Below, piece by piece: positions 19,293 through 27,277 of a stretch of 64,000 nucleotides of DNA (within the stretch, counting starts at the first letter, position 1; each line of letters opens with the position of its first letter). Origin of the DNA: Blastocatellia bacterium (lineage in GTDB: Bacteria > Acidobacteriota > Blastocatellia > HR10); assembly GCA_025055075.1 (NCBI GenBank), contig JANWYV010000006.1, forward strand, positions 1-64,000, written 5' to 3'. The position numbers and the translations under genes were made by a program. Under the pieces are notes generated by a model that saw only the letters and a list, made by a program, of their open reading frames with translations, was not told where the DNA came from and ran no database searches.

Positions 19293-19526
19293 TCAAGTCC
19301 CTCGCTTGCGCGATGTTCGCCATTCGAGGACCACACCAATGGCCGAGCCGAAAAGCCCGATCAACCCCCCGAGCACGACCATGCCGATGCCAATCAGCGC
19401 GCCGATCCCGGTCAGGATGAACAGCAAGCCGAAGAAGACGAACCCTGCACCGACGATGAAGAAGAGAAGCTCAATCTCGAAGCCTCTCTCCTTCTCAAGC
19501 TCTTTCTCCTCTTCCGGCTCCGGCAT
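19293..19526 (-). CDS. Small two-helix membrane protein
   Basis: 77 aa. An acidic charged N-terminus (MPEPEEEKELEKE) precedes two Gly-rich transmembrane helices (about residues 18-40 and 42-62) and a basic tail WRTSRKRG. AGGAGGGGAC ends just before the ATG. No known family recognised. Confidence 0.6.
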   Translation of the reverse strand: MPEPEEEKELEKERGFEIELLFFIVGAGFVFFGLLFILTGIGALIGIGMVVLGGLIGLFGSAIGVVLEWRTSRKRGT

Positions 19527-19887
19527 ATGTCCCCTCCTAATCGGCGAAGATGCCTCGCGCGATCACGTGGGTCGCTCGAGGCTCCCGCTCTTCAGAGATG
19601 CAACTTGCGTGCCGCAAAACGCGCGCTGCTGGAACCTCAGTAAATCTCCTCGCTGCGGTCGCAAACGTCGCACGACGCCTTGATATGCCCTCCGATGGGG
19701 GAGATGACGCGCCCGACGCCACTCACCTGGGGCTTTTCGCGCGATCGGGGAGAGCGTGGCGCAAGACGAAAGATCTTCCCAGCACGAGTCTACAAGGGCT
19801 TCCTCCAGGGAGGCCTCGGAAGACTCGCACACGCGCTGCGAAAATCGGGGGAGGTTCTGACGCCGAAGGTCTCCTAAAGCGCCGACG
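19527..19887 (+). other. Intergenic region, possible gene remnant
   Basis: No convincing gene. On the minus strand a CDVCDR segment and a RARHLRRLGGDMP-like segment appear in one frame but are broken by stops near 19635 and 19600. This could be a decayed small zinc-binding protein or chance. Forward frames here look like random GC-rich translations. Confidence 0.3.
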
Positions 19888-20097
19888 CTAGAGTTTCACC
19901 ACGTTCTCCGCTTGTAATCCCTTCGGACCTTCTACGAGATCGAACTCAACGAGCTGTCCTTCCTTCAGAGACTTGTACCCCTCCTCTTGAATCGCCGAGT
20001 AATGGACGAACACATCGGGGCGGCCATCGGGTTGCTCGATGAACCCATACCCCTTCTGGTTGTTGAACCACTTCACTCTTCCTCGCATCCTCGGCAT
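19888..20097 (-). CDS. Cold-shock-domain RNA chaperone
   Basis: 69 aa, a single cold-shock domain. RNP1 is KGYGFIE, RNP2 is VFVHYSAI, and the N-terminal [10 protein letters not shown] is typical. Binds single-stranded RNA/DNA. ATG 20097 follows AGGAGGTC at 5 nt. The mRNA leader appears to be about 200 nt, as in cold-inducible csp genes. Confidence 0.93.
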   Translation of the reverse strand: MPRMRGRVKWFNNQKGYGFIEQPDGRPDVFVHYSAIQEEGYKSLKEGQLVEFDLVEGPKGLQAENVVKL

Positions 20098-20300
20098 GGT
20101 CTGACCTCCTGATGGAAAATCCCTTCGCCGGATCCCTCTTCGAGGGAACGCTGCGCTTCCGAAGAAGGCTCTAAAAAGAGATGGCCCGAAGAAAGAGCCG
20201 GGAATCCCCAGGGGATTGCGAACCGACGTCTTGGGCGAAGGACGACGGTTCGGTTCTCACCTTCGCCACACACACCCCACAACATACGCCCAACCGATGC
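20098..20300 (-). promoter_or_regulatory. Long 5' leader of the cold-shock gene
   Basis: The promoter at 20307-20335 would start transcription near 20300, leaving about 200 nt untranslated before the csp ATG. It contains short self-complementary stretches, for example CCCTC/GAGGG near 20135 and GGCTC/GAGCC between about 20166 and 20204. This resembles thermosensitive cspA leaders by length and position only; the fold was not computed. Confidence 0.4.
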
Positions 20301-20306
20301 GGCTGC

Positions 20307-20335
20307 ATCCTATAGCAAGAGGGCGAGGAAGTCAA
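20307..20335 (-). promoter_or_regulatory. Cold-shock gene promoter inside the eutN-like 3' end
   Basis: On the minus strand TTGACT (20330-20335), 17 nt, TAGGAT (20307-20312). It overlaps the last codons and stop of the EutN/CcmL-like gene. Confidence 0.5.
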
Positions 20336-20657
20336 GACTTTTTTCGCCACTTGAAGGCCGGTCGAGACGGAAGTGGTCTCGCGCTGGGCGATGAAGGGAG
20401 GTGGCGATGTCGTCAACGATCCCGACGATGGGGCAATCGGCGGGGACTTCGCGCGGGAAGATCGGGAAGCTCATCCCGCGTCCCCGACACCAGAGGACGA
20501 ATTCGCTCGCTCCGGCGCCGACAGGATCCGTGGCGATGAGGGGATTCCCAGCGGGTTCCCTGTCCGGAGAGAGAGAGGGGGAAATCACAAGCAACTTCAG
20601 CTCGTGCGGCGTCTCATCCTTCGCCGTATAAACGACGCGTCCGATGACCTGAGCCAA
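20310..20657 (-). CDS. EutN/CcmL-family (BMC vertex-like) protein, orphan
   Basis: 115 aa. It matches the pentameric bacterial-microcompartment vertex family across its length: MAQVIGRVVYTAKDE, ELKLLVI, IATDPVGAGASEFVLWCRG, then IVGIVDDI. A tail of about 25 residues follows. The start is TTG 20657 with GAGGAG 8 nt upstream. It lies 52 nt after the DUF971 gene and is probably the last gene of the erpA-mrp operon. No other microcompartment shell or enzyme gene occurs in the window. It may be a lone EutN-fold protein with another job. Confidence 0.75.
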   Translation of the reverse strand: MAQVIGRVVYTAKDETPHELKLLVISPSLSPDREPAGNPLIATDPVGAGASEFVLWCRGRGMSFPIFPREVPADCPIVGIVDDIATSLHRPARDHFRLDRPSSGEKSLDFLALLL

Positions 20658-20709
20658 TAAGATCGCTCCTCGTCCCTCCGCGCGCGATGCGGATGAGCAT
20701 GCGGGATCT

Positions 20710-21096
20710 TCATGTCAAAGGTGCTGCTCGCGATGATGCGCTCGCGCACAGCTCGCACGGGCAGAGGGCGCGAAGCTGCGCGAACGGATAGATGCCTGTG
20801 CTGTGTCCATCGCTCCATTGGAAGTGCAGGGCATACTGGCCGACCAGCTCGACGCTGATGATGGTGAGGTCATCCGGGATCGTCTCGGGAACGAGCGTGG
20901 GACGACCAGTCAGCTCGTCCACGCATAGCGCGCAGCGGCAGTGACGTCGCAAATAGCTCGCCCGATAGATACTCGCGTGCCCGTCGCTCCAGAGGATGTG
21001 AATCTCGGACGCTCCGACCTTCTTAATCGCACTAGGGCGAATGGGGCCATGTGCGCTCATGCTCCCGCTCCTTGAGGGATCAAAGGGCTCGATCAT
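20710..21096 (-). CDS. DUF971 protein, Mrp partner
   Basis: 128 aa. A duplicated pattern (ILWSDGHASIY and FQWSDGHSTGIY) and two Cys pairs (CRCALC, CPCELC) mark the DUF971 fold (N-terminal domain of gamma-butyrobetaine hydroxylase). DUF971 genes often sit beside mrp/apbC. The start overlaps the mrp stop (ATGA), so they are translationally coupled. Likely involved in iron-sulfur assembly; exact role unknown. Confidence 0.85.
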   Translation of the reverse strand: MIEPFDPSRSGSMSAHGPIRPSAIKKVGASEIHILWSDGHASIYRASYLRRHCRCALCVDELTGRPTLVPETIPDDLTIISVELVGQYALHFQWSDGHSTGIYPFAQLRALCPCELCASASSRAAPLT

Positions 21097-22178
21097 GTCG
21101 AGACTTCCTCGATCCGAAGCGGGGTCATTTGGTAGTTCACGATGCTGATCTGCGCCGCCAACTGCTCGGCGATCGCACGATAGGCGTGAGCCGCTGGCGA
21201 TTCCGGATCGGCGAGTACGATCGGCATCCCCGTGTCGGCCTGCTGACGAATGCGAACGTCAATGGGGATCTCTCCGAGGAAAGGAACGCCCAGCTCCTCA
21301 CTGGCTCGACGCGCTCCCCCATGGCCGAAGATCTCTTCGCGGGCGCCGCAGTGGGGGCAGATGTAATAGCTCATGTTCTCCACGATCCCCAGGATGGGAA
21401 CGTTCGTTTGCTGGAACATGCGCAGCGTCTTCATTGAGATCACCAATCCCACGTCCTGAGGCGTGGAGACGATGACGGCGCCGGTGACAGGCACCGATTG
21501 CGCCAACGTCAGGTGAACATCTCCCGTCCCAGGGGGCAGATCCACGAGCAGGTAATCCAACTCCCCCCACTCCACATCGAAGAGGCATTGTTGCAAGGCC
21601 TTATGGGCCATCGGGCCGCGCCAGATCAACGGCTTATCGCCGGGCACAAACAGTCCCATCGAGAGGAAGCGCAAGCGGTGATGTTCGGCGGGCAAGATGC
21701 GGTTTCCACGAACTTCGGCCTGCTGCTGGTGCCCGAGCATGATGGGAACGGCCGGACCGTAAATGTCGGCATCGAGCAATCCGACGCGCGCGCCACTCAT
21801 GTGCAGAGCAGCGGCCAGATTCACAGCGACAGTGGATTTACCCACACCGCCCTTGCCGCTGCCGATGGCGACGATGTTTCGCACTCCGGCGAGCGCAGAT
21901 CGGTCCAACCCAGCGTGCGGTCGAACGTCTGCCGTCAAGTTCACCCGCACCTCGCGCACGCCCTCCAGCTGCGCGACGGCCCACCGCGCTTCTTCCCGCA
22001 TCCGCTCCCTCACGGGGCAGGCGGGCGTGGTCAAGTTGATGTCGAAGCTCACGACGGAGTCTTCGATCTTGAGATTCTTGATGAATCCCAGCGAGACGAT
22101 GTCCCGGTGCAAATCGGGATCCACGACCTGACGCAGAGCCCGCAGGACATCGCTCTCGCTGACCCTCTTGCCGAACAT
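21093..22178 (-). CDS. mrp: Mrp/ApbC/NBP35 iron-sulfur carrier ATPase
   Basis: About 361 aa. An N-terminal MIP18/DUF59 domain (residues 1-90) leads to a deviant Walker A P-loop (GSGKGGVGKSTVAVNLA) and the conserved Cys pair YYICPHCG that bridges a 4Fe-4S cluster between subunits. Stores and transfers clusters to target enzymes. ATG 22178 has AAGGAGG at 5 nt; the frame is open further upstream but overlaps erpA. Second gene of the operon started by erpA. Confidence 0.93.
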   Translation of the reverse strand: MFGKRVSESDVLRALRQVVDPDLHRDIVSLGFIKNLKIEDSVVSFDINLTTPACPVRERMREEARWAVAQLEGVREVRVNLTADVRPHAGLDRSALAGVRNIVAIGSGKGGVGKSTVAVNLAAALHMSGARVGLLDADIYGPAVPIMLGHQQQAEVRGNRILPAEHHRLRFLSMGLFVPGDKPLIWRGPMAHKALQQCLFDVEWGELDYLLVDLPPGTGDVHLTLAQSVPVTGAVIVSTPQDVGLVISMKTLRMFQQTNVPILGIVENMSYYICPHCGAREEIFGHGGARRASEELGVPFLGEIPIDVRIRQQADTGMPIVLADPESPAAHAYRAIAEQLAAQISIVNYQMTPLRIEEVST

Positions 22179-22236
22179 GTGCGCCTCCTTTTCGGAGGGG
22201 TTCGGCGAAGCGCTGGGCGTTTCGCCAAAGGCCCCA

Positions 22237-22569
22237 TCAAACGGTGAAGCTGCTGCCGCAGCCACACGTCCCGCGGGCGTTCGGATTCCGGAAGGTGAAT
22301 CCTGAGCCCATCACCGAGCGCACGTAATCAATCTCGACGCCGTTCAGGTATCGCTTGCTCAACGGATCCACGAAGACCCGGATCCCGTGAATCTCCAAGA
22401 TCTCGTCAGTGCTCTCGGGGGCGTCATCCAGGGCGAGGTCATACTGAAATCCCGAACATCCGCCTGGGATGACGCGCACGCGCAAGCCGACCCGCTCCGG
22501 CGAGAGATTCTCGCTCTCGATGAATTTCTTGATCTCAGCCGCGGCGGCTTCGGTGATCGTGAGTGTCAT
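22237..22569 (-). CDS. erpA: ErpA/IscA-type A-type iron-sulfur carrier
   Basis: 110 aa. HesB fold with the three conserved Cys: GGCSGFQY and the C-terminal GTCGCGSSF. Delivers 4Fe-4S clusters to apoproteins. ATG 22569 has GGAGGG at 7 nt. First gene of an operon continuing to mrp, DUF971 and the EutN-like gene. Divergent from a SufR-like regulator. Confidence 0.93.
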   Translation of the reverse strand: MTLTITEAAAAEIKKFIESENLSPERVGLRVRVIPGGCSGFQYDLALDDAPESTDEILEIHGIRVFVDPLSKRYLNGVEIDYVRSVMGSGFTFRNPNARGTCGCGSSFTV

Positions 22570-22607
22570 CGTCGTTCCCTCCTGCCATGAGTTCTCGCGA
22601 AGGACTA

Positions 22608-22636
22608 ATCTTATCAGCTCGCCGCGAAATAGGCAA
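22608..22636 (-). promoter_or_regulatory. erpA operon promoter
   Basis: On the minus strand TTGCCT (22631-22636), 17 nt, TAAGAT (22608-22613). The -35 lies inside the palindrome at 22631-22646. Confidence 0.6.
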
Positions 22637-22646
22637 CATTTTGCCT
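22631..22646. promoter_or_regulatory. Palindromic operator candidate between erpA and the SufR-like gene
   Basis: A perfect 6-bp inverted repeat AGGCAA/TTGCCT with a 4-nt centre. It covers the -35 of the erpA promoter and lies about 14 nt upstream of the -35 of the regulator promoter, so a bound repressor could affect both. Confidence 0.5.
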
Positions 22647-22659
22647 GAATAATCTGTGT

Positions 22660-22687
22660 TTGCTGAGGCGCGGACCTGTGGTACAAT
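22660..22687 (+). promoter_or_regulatory. Promoter of the SufR-like regulator
   Basis: TTGCTG (22660-22665), 16 nt, TACAAT (22682-22687), with TGG before it (extended -10). Transcription would start within a few nt of the ATG at 22700, so the mRNA is nearly leaderless. Confidence 0.55.
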
Positions 22688-22699
22688 ACGACCGAATGT

Positions 22700-23368
22700 A
22701 TGGAGCGATGGTCGAATACCAATACGTCCACCCGCATGCGCGTCGTCGAGCGGCTCAAGCAGTGGGGAAGCGCGACGGTCGCGGAATTGGCGCGTGAGCT
22801 GCGGCTGTCGGGCGTGAGTCTTCGCCGCCATCTCGATCTGTTGGAGCGCGATCGCTTGGTCACGGCCCAAATTCAGCCTCGAGGGCGTGGACGTCCGGTG
22901 AAAGTCTATCGGCTCACGGAGGAGGCCGATCGGTTTTTTCCCGAGCGGTATAGCGAGTTCGCCGTGGAGCTCCTCGAAGGCGTGCGCGAGCTCTTCGGCG
23001 AGCGCGCGCTCCGTCGGCTGCTGCGGCATCGGACGACAAAGCTGATCGCGCGGCTCCGGACGCGCCTGGTGGGCAAGTCCCTGCGAGAGCGCGTCCAGCT
23101 TTTGACGGAAGCGATGACGGAGATGGGCTTTCTCGCCTCCTGGGAGAAGATCGGCGCCGGCCGCTTCCTCTTGACGCAAGCCCACTGTCCCTTGCGCCGC
23201 ATCGCAGCGGTCTGTCCAGAACTCTGCGAGCAAGAGCTGCGCATGCACGAGGAACTGCTTCGCGCCTGTGTCACGCGCGAGTGTTTCATCCAAGATGGGG
23301 AGACAGTCTGTCGGTACCTGATTCGTTCCATCTCCACTCGGTCGAAACTCCCTTCCTTAGCTCGATGA
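22700..23368 (+). CDS. sufR: SufR-like iron-sulfur-sensing repressor
   Basis: 222 aa. An N-terminal winged helix (SATVAELARELRLSGVSLRRHLDLLERDRLV) is followed by a wing (RGRGRPVKVYRLT), a helical region, and a Cys-rich C-terminus (AHCPLRR, CPELC, ACVTREC, TVCRYLI). This order matches SufR, which binds a 4Fe-4S cluster and represses suf genes. Divergence from erpA-mrp fits that role. Almost leaderless start at 22700; the next in-frame ATG is 22736. Cluster binding is inferred from Cys placement. Confidence 0.78.
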   Translation: MERWSNTNTSTRMRVVERLKQWGSATVAELARELRLSGVSLRRHLDLLERDRLVTAQIQPRGRGRPVKVYRLTEEADRFFPERYSEFAVELLEGVRELFGERALRRLLRHRTTKLIARLRTRLVGKSLRERVQLLTEAMTEMGFLASWEKIGAGRFLLTQAHCPLRRIAAVCPELCEQELRMHEELLRACVTRECFIQDGETVCRYLIRSISTRSKLPSLAR

Positions 23369-23388
23369 GCGTCCTTCCCTCTTCGGCT

Positions 23389-23400
23389 TCGTGCTACACT
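23389..23400 (+). promoter_or_regulatory. Extended -10 upstream of rlmB
   Basis: TGC followed by TACACT (23395-23400), about 20 nt before the ATG at 23420. The -35 is poor. Confidence 0.4.
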
Positions 23401-23419
23401 TGAGTTGGTCGAAGGCGCC

Positions 23420-24169
23420 ATGACGACGAAGCCCACGATCGTTTACGGATGGGCTCCCGTACGCGAGGCCATTCGCGCTCGAGGCCGAGCGGTGCACAAG
23501 GTGCTCGTCGCCCGAGGAGGGAAGCGGCAGCGCATGAACGAGTTGTTGGCTGAGGCGCGCGGTGCGGGCATTCCCGTACACATCGTCTCGCGCGCGGTCT
23601 TAGATCGGTTGGCCCCACAGGCCGTTCATCAAGGAGTGATCGCCTATCTGGCGGCCGGCGAATACGCCGATCCGGAACAAATCCTGGCCCATCTCACGGA
23701 GGAGACGCTGCTGGTGCTCTTGGATCACGTCGAGGATCCACGCAATTTGGGCGCGATCTTGCGCACGGCGCACGGCGCGGGGGCGCAAGCCGTCGTGATC
23801 CCCAAGGATCGCGCCGCCGGTTTGACGGAGGTCGTCGCCAAGACGTCGGCCGGCGCATGGATCCACACGCCGCTGGCGCGCGTGACCAATCTCGCCGCCT
23901 TCTGCCGTCAACTGCGCGAGCGCGCCGTGCGCATCATTGGCGTGGAGGCCGATGGTCCCATCCCCTATACAGAGGTGGCGTACACGGGGCCCATCGCTTT
24001 CGTCTTCGGCAGCGAAGGGAAAGGATTGCGCCGCCTCACCCGCGCCCAATGCGATCTGCTCGTTTCTATCCCCATGAGGGGGCAAATCACATCGCTCAAT
24101 GTCTCGGTCGCCGTCGGAATCGTCCTCTTTGAAGCGCTCCGACAGCGCGCCAACGCGGCTCGCGCGTGA
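23420..24169 (+). CDS. rlmB: 23S rRNA 2'-O-methyltransferase RlmB (SpoU family)
   Basis: 249 aa. An N-terminal substrate-binding domain (VYGWAPVREAIRARG) is followed by the SpoU knot: motif 1 NLGAILRTAHGAGA, motif 2 FGSEGKGLRR, motif 3 SIPMRGQITSLNVSVA. Uses S-adenosylmethionine to methylate a ribose in 23S rRNA. The frame is open for five codons upstream, but ATG 23420 begins the conserved part. Confidence 0.9.
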   Translation: MTTKPTIVYGWAPVREAIRARGRAVHKVLVARGGKRQRMNELLAEARGAGIPVHIVSRAVLDRLAPQAVHQGVIAYLAAGEYADPEQILAHLTEETLLVLLDHVEDPRNLGAILRTAHGAGAQAVVIPKDRAAGLTEVVAKTSAGAWIHTPLARVTNLAAFCRQLRERAVRIIGVEADGPIPYTEVAYTGPIAFVFGSEGKGLRRLTRAQCDLLVSIPMRGQITSLNVSVAVGIVLFEALRQRANAARA

Positions 24170-24286
24170 GGCCTCCTTCGAGGATCGGCCCACGCCCATT
24201 TTCCGTGTAACCTCCTCTCGGCTGGGGACGTTCTTAGCCACATGGAGATAACCGAATCGAAAGTCTCAGCAAAAGGAGGGATGCGC

Positions 24287-24790
24287 ATGAAGCGAATAGC
24301 CGTCGTTGCCATCAGCGTGCTTGTCCTCGGGCTCGCGGGGATGGCCCAGGAGAGGCCGAACCTGAGTGGGACCTGGGTCTTGGATAAGGAGAAGAGCGAT
24401 CCGCCTGGCATGGGGATGGGGGGACGCGGCGGGTTCAGCCCCGACGTCACTCTGATCATCGAGCATCAGGAGCCTGTGCTCAAGATCAAGCGCATCATCA
24501 AGAGCGAGCGCGGCGAGCAGGTACAAGAGCTGGTCTATACGACCGACGGGAAGGAGAACGTCAATCCCGGCATGCGCGGCGGAGAATTCCGTTCCAAGAC
24601 GAAGTGGGAGAAGGGCAAACTGGTGACCAAGGGCATGCAAACGATCCAATCCCCGATGGGGACGATAGATCTGGAGATCACCGAAACGCGCACGCTCTCG
24701 GAGGATGGGAAGACGTTGATCATCGAGACGACGACCATGACGCCGCAGGGCGAGCGGACGCGCAGGCAGGTCTTCGTGAAGCAAGGGTGA
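24287..24790 (+). CDS. Secreted lipocalin-like protein
   Basis: 167 aa. A signal peptide (MKRIAVVAISVLVLGLAGMAQ) precedes NLSGTWVLDKEKSD, typical of the small secreted lipocalin-like proteins common in Acidobacteriota. The rest is beta-rich. ATG 24287 sits 6 nt after AAAGGAGGG; an ATG at 24281 is too close to it. Function unknown. Confidence 0.75.
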   Translation: MKRIAVVAISVLVLGLAGMAQERPNLSGTWVLDKEKSDPPGMGMGGRGGFSPDVTLIIEHQEPVLKIKRIIKSERGEQVQELVYTTDGKENVNPGMRGGEFRSKTKWEKGKLVTKGMQTIQSPMGTIDLEITETRTLSEDGKTLIIETTTMTPQGERTRRQVFVKQG

Positions 24791-24793
24791 GCC

Positions 24794-25558
24794 TCAGCGC
24801 TCGCGAGCGCGGACCTTGCGGAGCGCTTCGCGAGCCGCCTCGCTCAGGTACGGATCGGGAGAACGGGAGAGCGTCCGCAGCGTCTCCGTTGCTTGTGGAT
24901 CGCCGATTTCGCCAAGCGCCCAGGCGATCGCGCGTTTGACCTCTGGGTCCTTCTCGCGCGTCACCCGCGTGATGAGAGGGATCGTAGCCGCCTGGGCGCG
25001 CCATCGCCCCAAGGCGCGCGCGGCCTGACGCCGCACGAAAGCATCCTTGTCCTGTAAGCGCTCGAGAAGCGTGGGAAGTGCGACGTCATCCGGATGCTCG
25101 GCGAGCGCTTCAATAGCGGCCGCGCGCACGGCAGCGTCCGAATCTCGCGCAGCTTCTCGAAGGGCGTTCGTCGCTCGCGGATCGCGCACGCGGCCGAGCG
25201 TCCAAGCCGCCGCGCGTCGAACCAGCGGATGCGAATCTCTCACGGCTTGCAGCAGCAGCGGGATCACTTCCTTCAACCCCATAGAGGCCTCTGTTGGGTT
25301 GAACTGCCCCAGAGCCATGATCGCCGCCGCACGCACGCTGGCCTCCGAATCCTGAGCTGCCATCTGAAAAAGAGGAAGTAAGGCCGGATCGTGAAACGCG
25401 CTCAAGGCCAAGAGGGCATCTCGGCGGCGCGTCGCGTCCGGAGCCCGAAGCTGCTCGATCAGCGCGCGCTTCGCTGCCTCCGGATTCTCTTGAACGGCGA
25501 TGGTCTCGAAACTCCCGCTGCCGATGAGCGTCACCAGAATGACGACGAGCCCGCGCAT
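24794..25558 (-). CDS. Secreted HEAT-repeat protein
   Basis: 254 aa. A signal peptide of about 22 residues leads to six or so HEAT/PBS-lyase-like repeats, each with a pattern like ASVRAAAIMALGQF or PLVRRAAAWTLGRVRDP. Probably a periplasmic scaffold. Convergent with the lipocalin-like gene (3 nt between stops). Confidence 0.82.
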   Translation of the reverse strand: MRGLVVILVTLIGSGSFETIAVQENPEAAKRALIEQLRAPDATRRRDALLALSAFHDPALLPLFQMAAQDSEASVRAAAIMALGQFNPTEASMGLKEVIPLLLQAVRDSHPLVRRAAAWTLGRVRDPRATNALREAARDSDAAVRAAAIEALAEHPDDVALPTLLERLQDKDAFVRRQAARALGRWRAQAATIPLITRVTREKDPEVKRAIAWALGEIGDPQATETLRTLSRSPDPYLSEAAREALRKVRARER

Positions 25559-25654
25559 TCGCCTTCCGCCGAAAGCTCGGAGGAGAACCTCATGCGGTCA
25601 GGAGAGGGGTAGGAGTCCATCTTCCTGCTCGCGAAGCCTTCGTGGAACGCTCCC

Positions 25655-25873
25655 TCACGATGCGCCCTTCCGGCTTCGTGAAGCGGAGGCGCTCCCTTTC
25701 TCCGAAGGGGAGAGCAAGGAGAGCAACTCCTTCTGAAACTGTTCCGGGTGGCGCTCCTCTTCCTTCATCAACCGCATGATGGAGATGTACTCGAGGACTT
25801 CCACCGCCTCTTCCTCACTCAAATTTTCGATCTCCTCCGCCAGACGCTGTCTGGCACTCGATGACTCCGGCAT
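25655..25873 (-). CDS. Small acidic helical protein (antitoxin-like)
   Basis: 72 aa from ATG 25873, which follows GGGAGGG. The core RLAEEIENLSEEEAVEVLEYISIMRLMKEEE resembles DUF2281-type small proteins, some of which are antitoxins. No toxin gene is adjacent. The frame is open upstream to 25954, but no better start is seen. Function uncertain. Confidence 0.55.
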   Translation of the reverse strand: MPESSSARQRLAEEIENLSEEEAVEVLEYISIMRLMKEEERHPEQFQKELLSLLSPSEKGSASASRSRKGAS

Positions 25874-26063
25874 GTTCCCTCCCTTCTTGCGCCCCATCGC
25901 TTCTTCCCCCCCCGCGCTTTTGGGATCGCCCTGGGGCCATTCTTCTGCGCTCAATCATACATAATCTCCCCCCGGGCAAGCAACCGAGCCGCCCCCTCGG
26001 CCTCTTGCCCGGGAACTCGAATCGCATCCTTTAGGGGAAGAAGAATCCGCCGCTTACCCGCTC

Positions 26064-26092
26064 TTGAAATAGGCGCGGAAACGGCATAGACT
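26064..26092 (+). promoter_or_regulatory. Promoter of the PD40 protein gene
   Basis: TTGAAA (26064-26069), 17 nt, TAGACT (26087-26092), about 70 nt before the GTG start. Confidence 0.55.
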
Positions 26093-26161
26093 TCATCGCT
26101 TCTGAGATGGGTGCTCGTGAAGCACTCCATTGAGCCGAACGACTAAGGGAGGAAACACGCC

Positions 26162-27247
26162 GTGAGGGGACGTCTATGGATCCGAACGAGCGCTCTCATT
26201 CTCGCTGTGATCGGCGCGAGCGTCGGCGGCCGTCCCTCAGTGGGACAAGAACCGCCAGCCGCGGAACCGCGCGGCTTGCTCTTTCCCGGCGAAGAACGCC
26301 ATCTGGCCAACATCCGCCAACTCACCTTCGGCGGTGAGAACGCCGAGGCCTATTTCTCCGCCGACGGGAAGAAGCTCATCTTCCAATCCACGCGCCCGCC
26401 GTTTCTCTGCGACCAGATCTTCATCTTGGACCTGCAGACGAACGATGTTCGGCTGGTGAGCACGGGCAAAGGGCGCACGACCTGTGCCTATTTCTTCCCG
26501 AAGGGGGATCGCATCATCTACTCCTCGACGCATCACGTCAGTCCGGATTGTCCGCCGCCACCGGATCGCACGCGCGGCTACGTCTGGGCGCTCTACGAGG
26601 GCTACGACATCTTCTCCGCGCGCGCGGATGGCTCCGATCTCAAGCAGCTCACGAATACGCCCGGCTATGACGCCGAGGCCACGATCTCTCCAGATGGAAA
26701 GAAGATCGTCTTCACCTCGATGCGCGATGGCGATCCGGACATTTACGTCATGGATGCCGACGGTCGCAACGTGAAGCGCTTGACCCGCACGCCCGGCTAC
26801 GACGGCGGTGCTTTCTTCTCGCCCGATGGCAAGCGCATCGTCTATCGCGCCCATCATCCCCGCAATATGGCCGAACTCTCCAATTTCCAGGCGATGCTCA
26901 GGGATGGCGCGCTTCGTCCCATCCGCCTGGAGATCTACGTCATGGACGCTGACGGTTCGCGGCAGCGCCAAATCACCAACAATGGCGCGGCGAACTTCGC
27001 CCCCTTCTTTCATCCGAGTGGCCGGCGCATCATCTTCTCCTCCAATCATCACGATCCGACGCGGCGCAACTTCGACCTCTTCCTCATCAACGACGATGGG
27101 ACGGGGCTGGAGCGGATCACCTTCAGTCCCGCGTTCGATGGCTTCCCCATGTTCTCGCCCGATGGCCGAAAGCTCGTCTTCGCTTCTAATCGCAACGCGA
27201 GGACGCCCGGCGAGACCAATCTCTTCATCGCCGATTGGATCCCGTGA
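26162..27247 (+). CDS. Secreted TolB-like PD40 beta-propeller protein
   Basis: 361 aa from GTG 26162, with GGGAGG about 9 nt upstream. A signal peptide of about 28 residues is followed by six PD40/WD40-like blades, each with a FSPDGKKIVF-type motif and a DIYVMDADG-type motif. Resembles the propeller half of TolB or of S9 peptidases, without a hydrolase domain. Likely periplasmic. Confidence 0.85.
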   Translation: MRGRLWIRTSALILAVIGASVGGRPSVGQEPPAAEPRGLLFPGEERHLANIRQLTFGGENAEAYFSADGKKLIFQSTRPPFLCDQIFILDLQTNDVRLVSTGKGRTTCAYFFPKGDRIIYSSTHHVSPDCPPPPDRTRGYVWALYEGYDIFSARADGSDLKQLTNTPGYDAEATISPDGKKIVFTSMRDGDPDIYVMDADGRNVKRLTRTPGYDGGAFFSPDGKRIVYRAHHPRNMAELSNFQAMLRDGALRPIRLEIYVMDADGSRQRQITNNGAANFAPFFHPSGRRIIFSSNHHDPTRRNFDLFLINDDGTGLERITFSPAFDGFPMFSPDGRKLVFASNRNARTPGETNLFIADWIP

Positions 27248-27277
27248 GGACGACGCCAAAACCCGGGAGGGGGAACG

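Noticed and set aside
25655-25873. Toxin-antitoxin pair
   Set aside because: The small protein is antitoxin-like, but no toxin-sized partner gene is adjacent.
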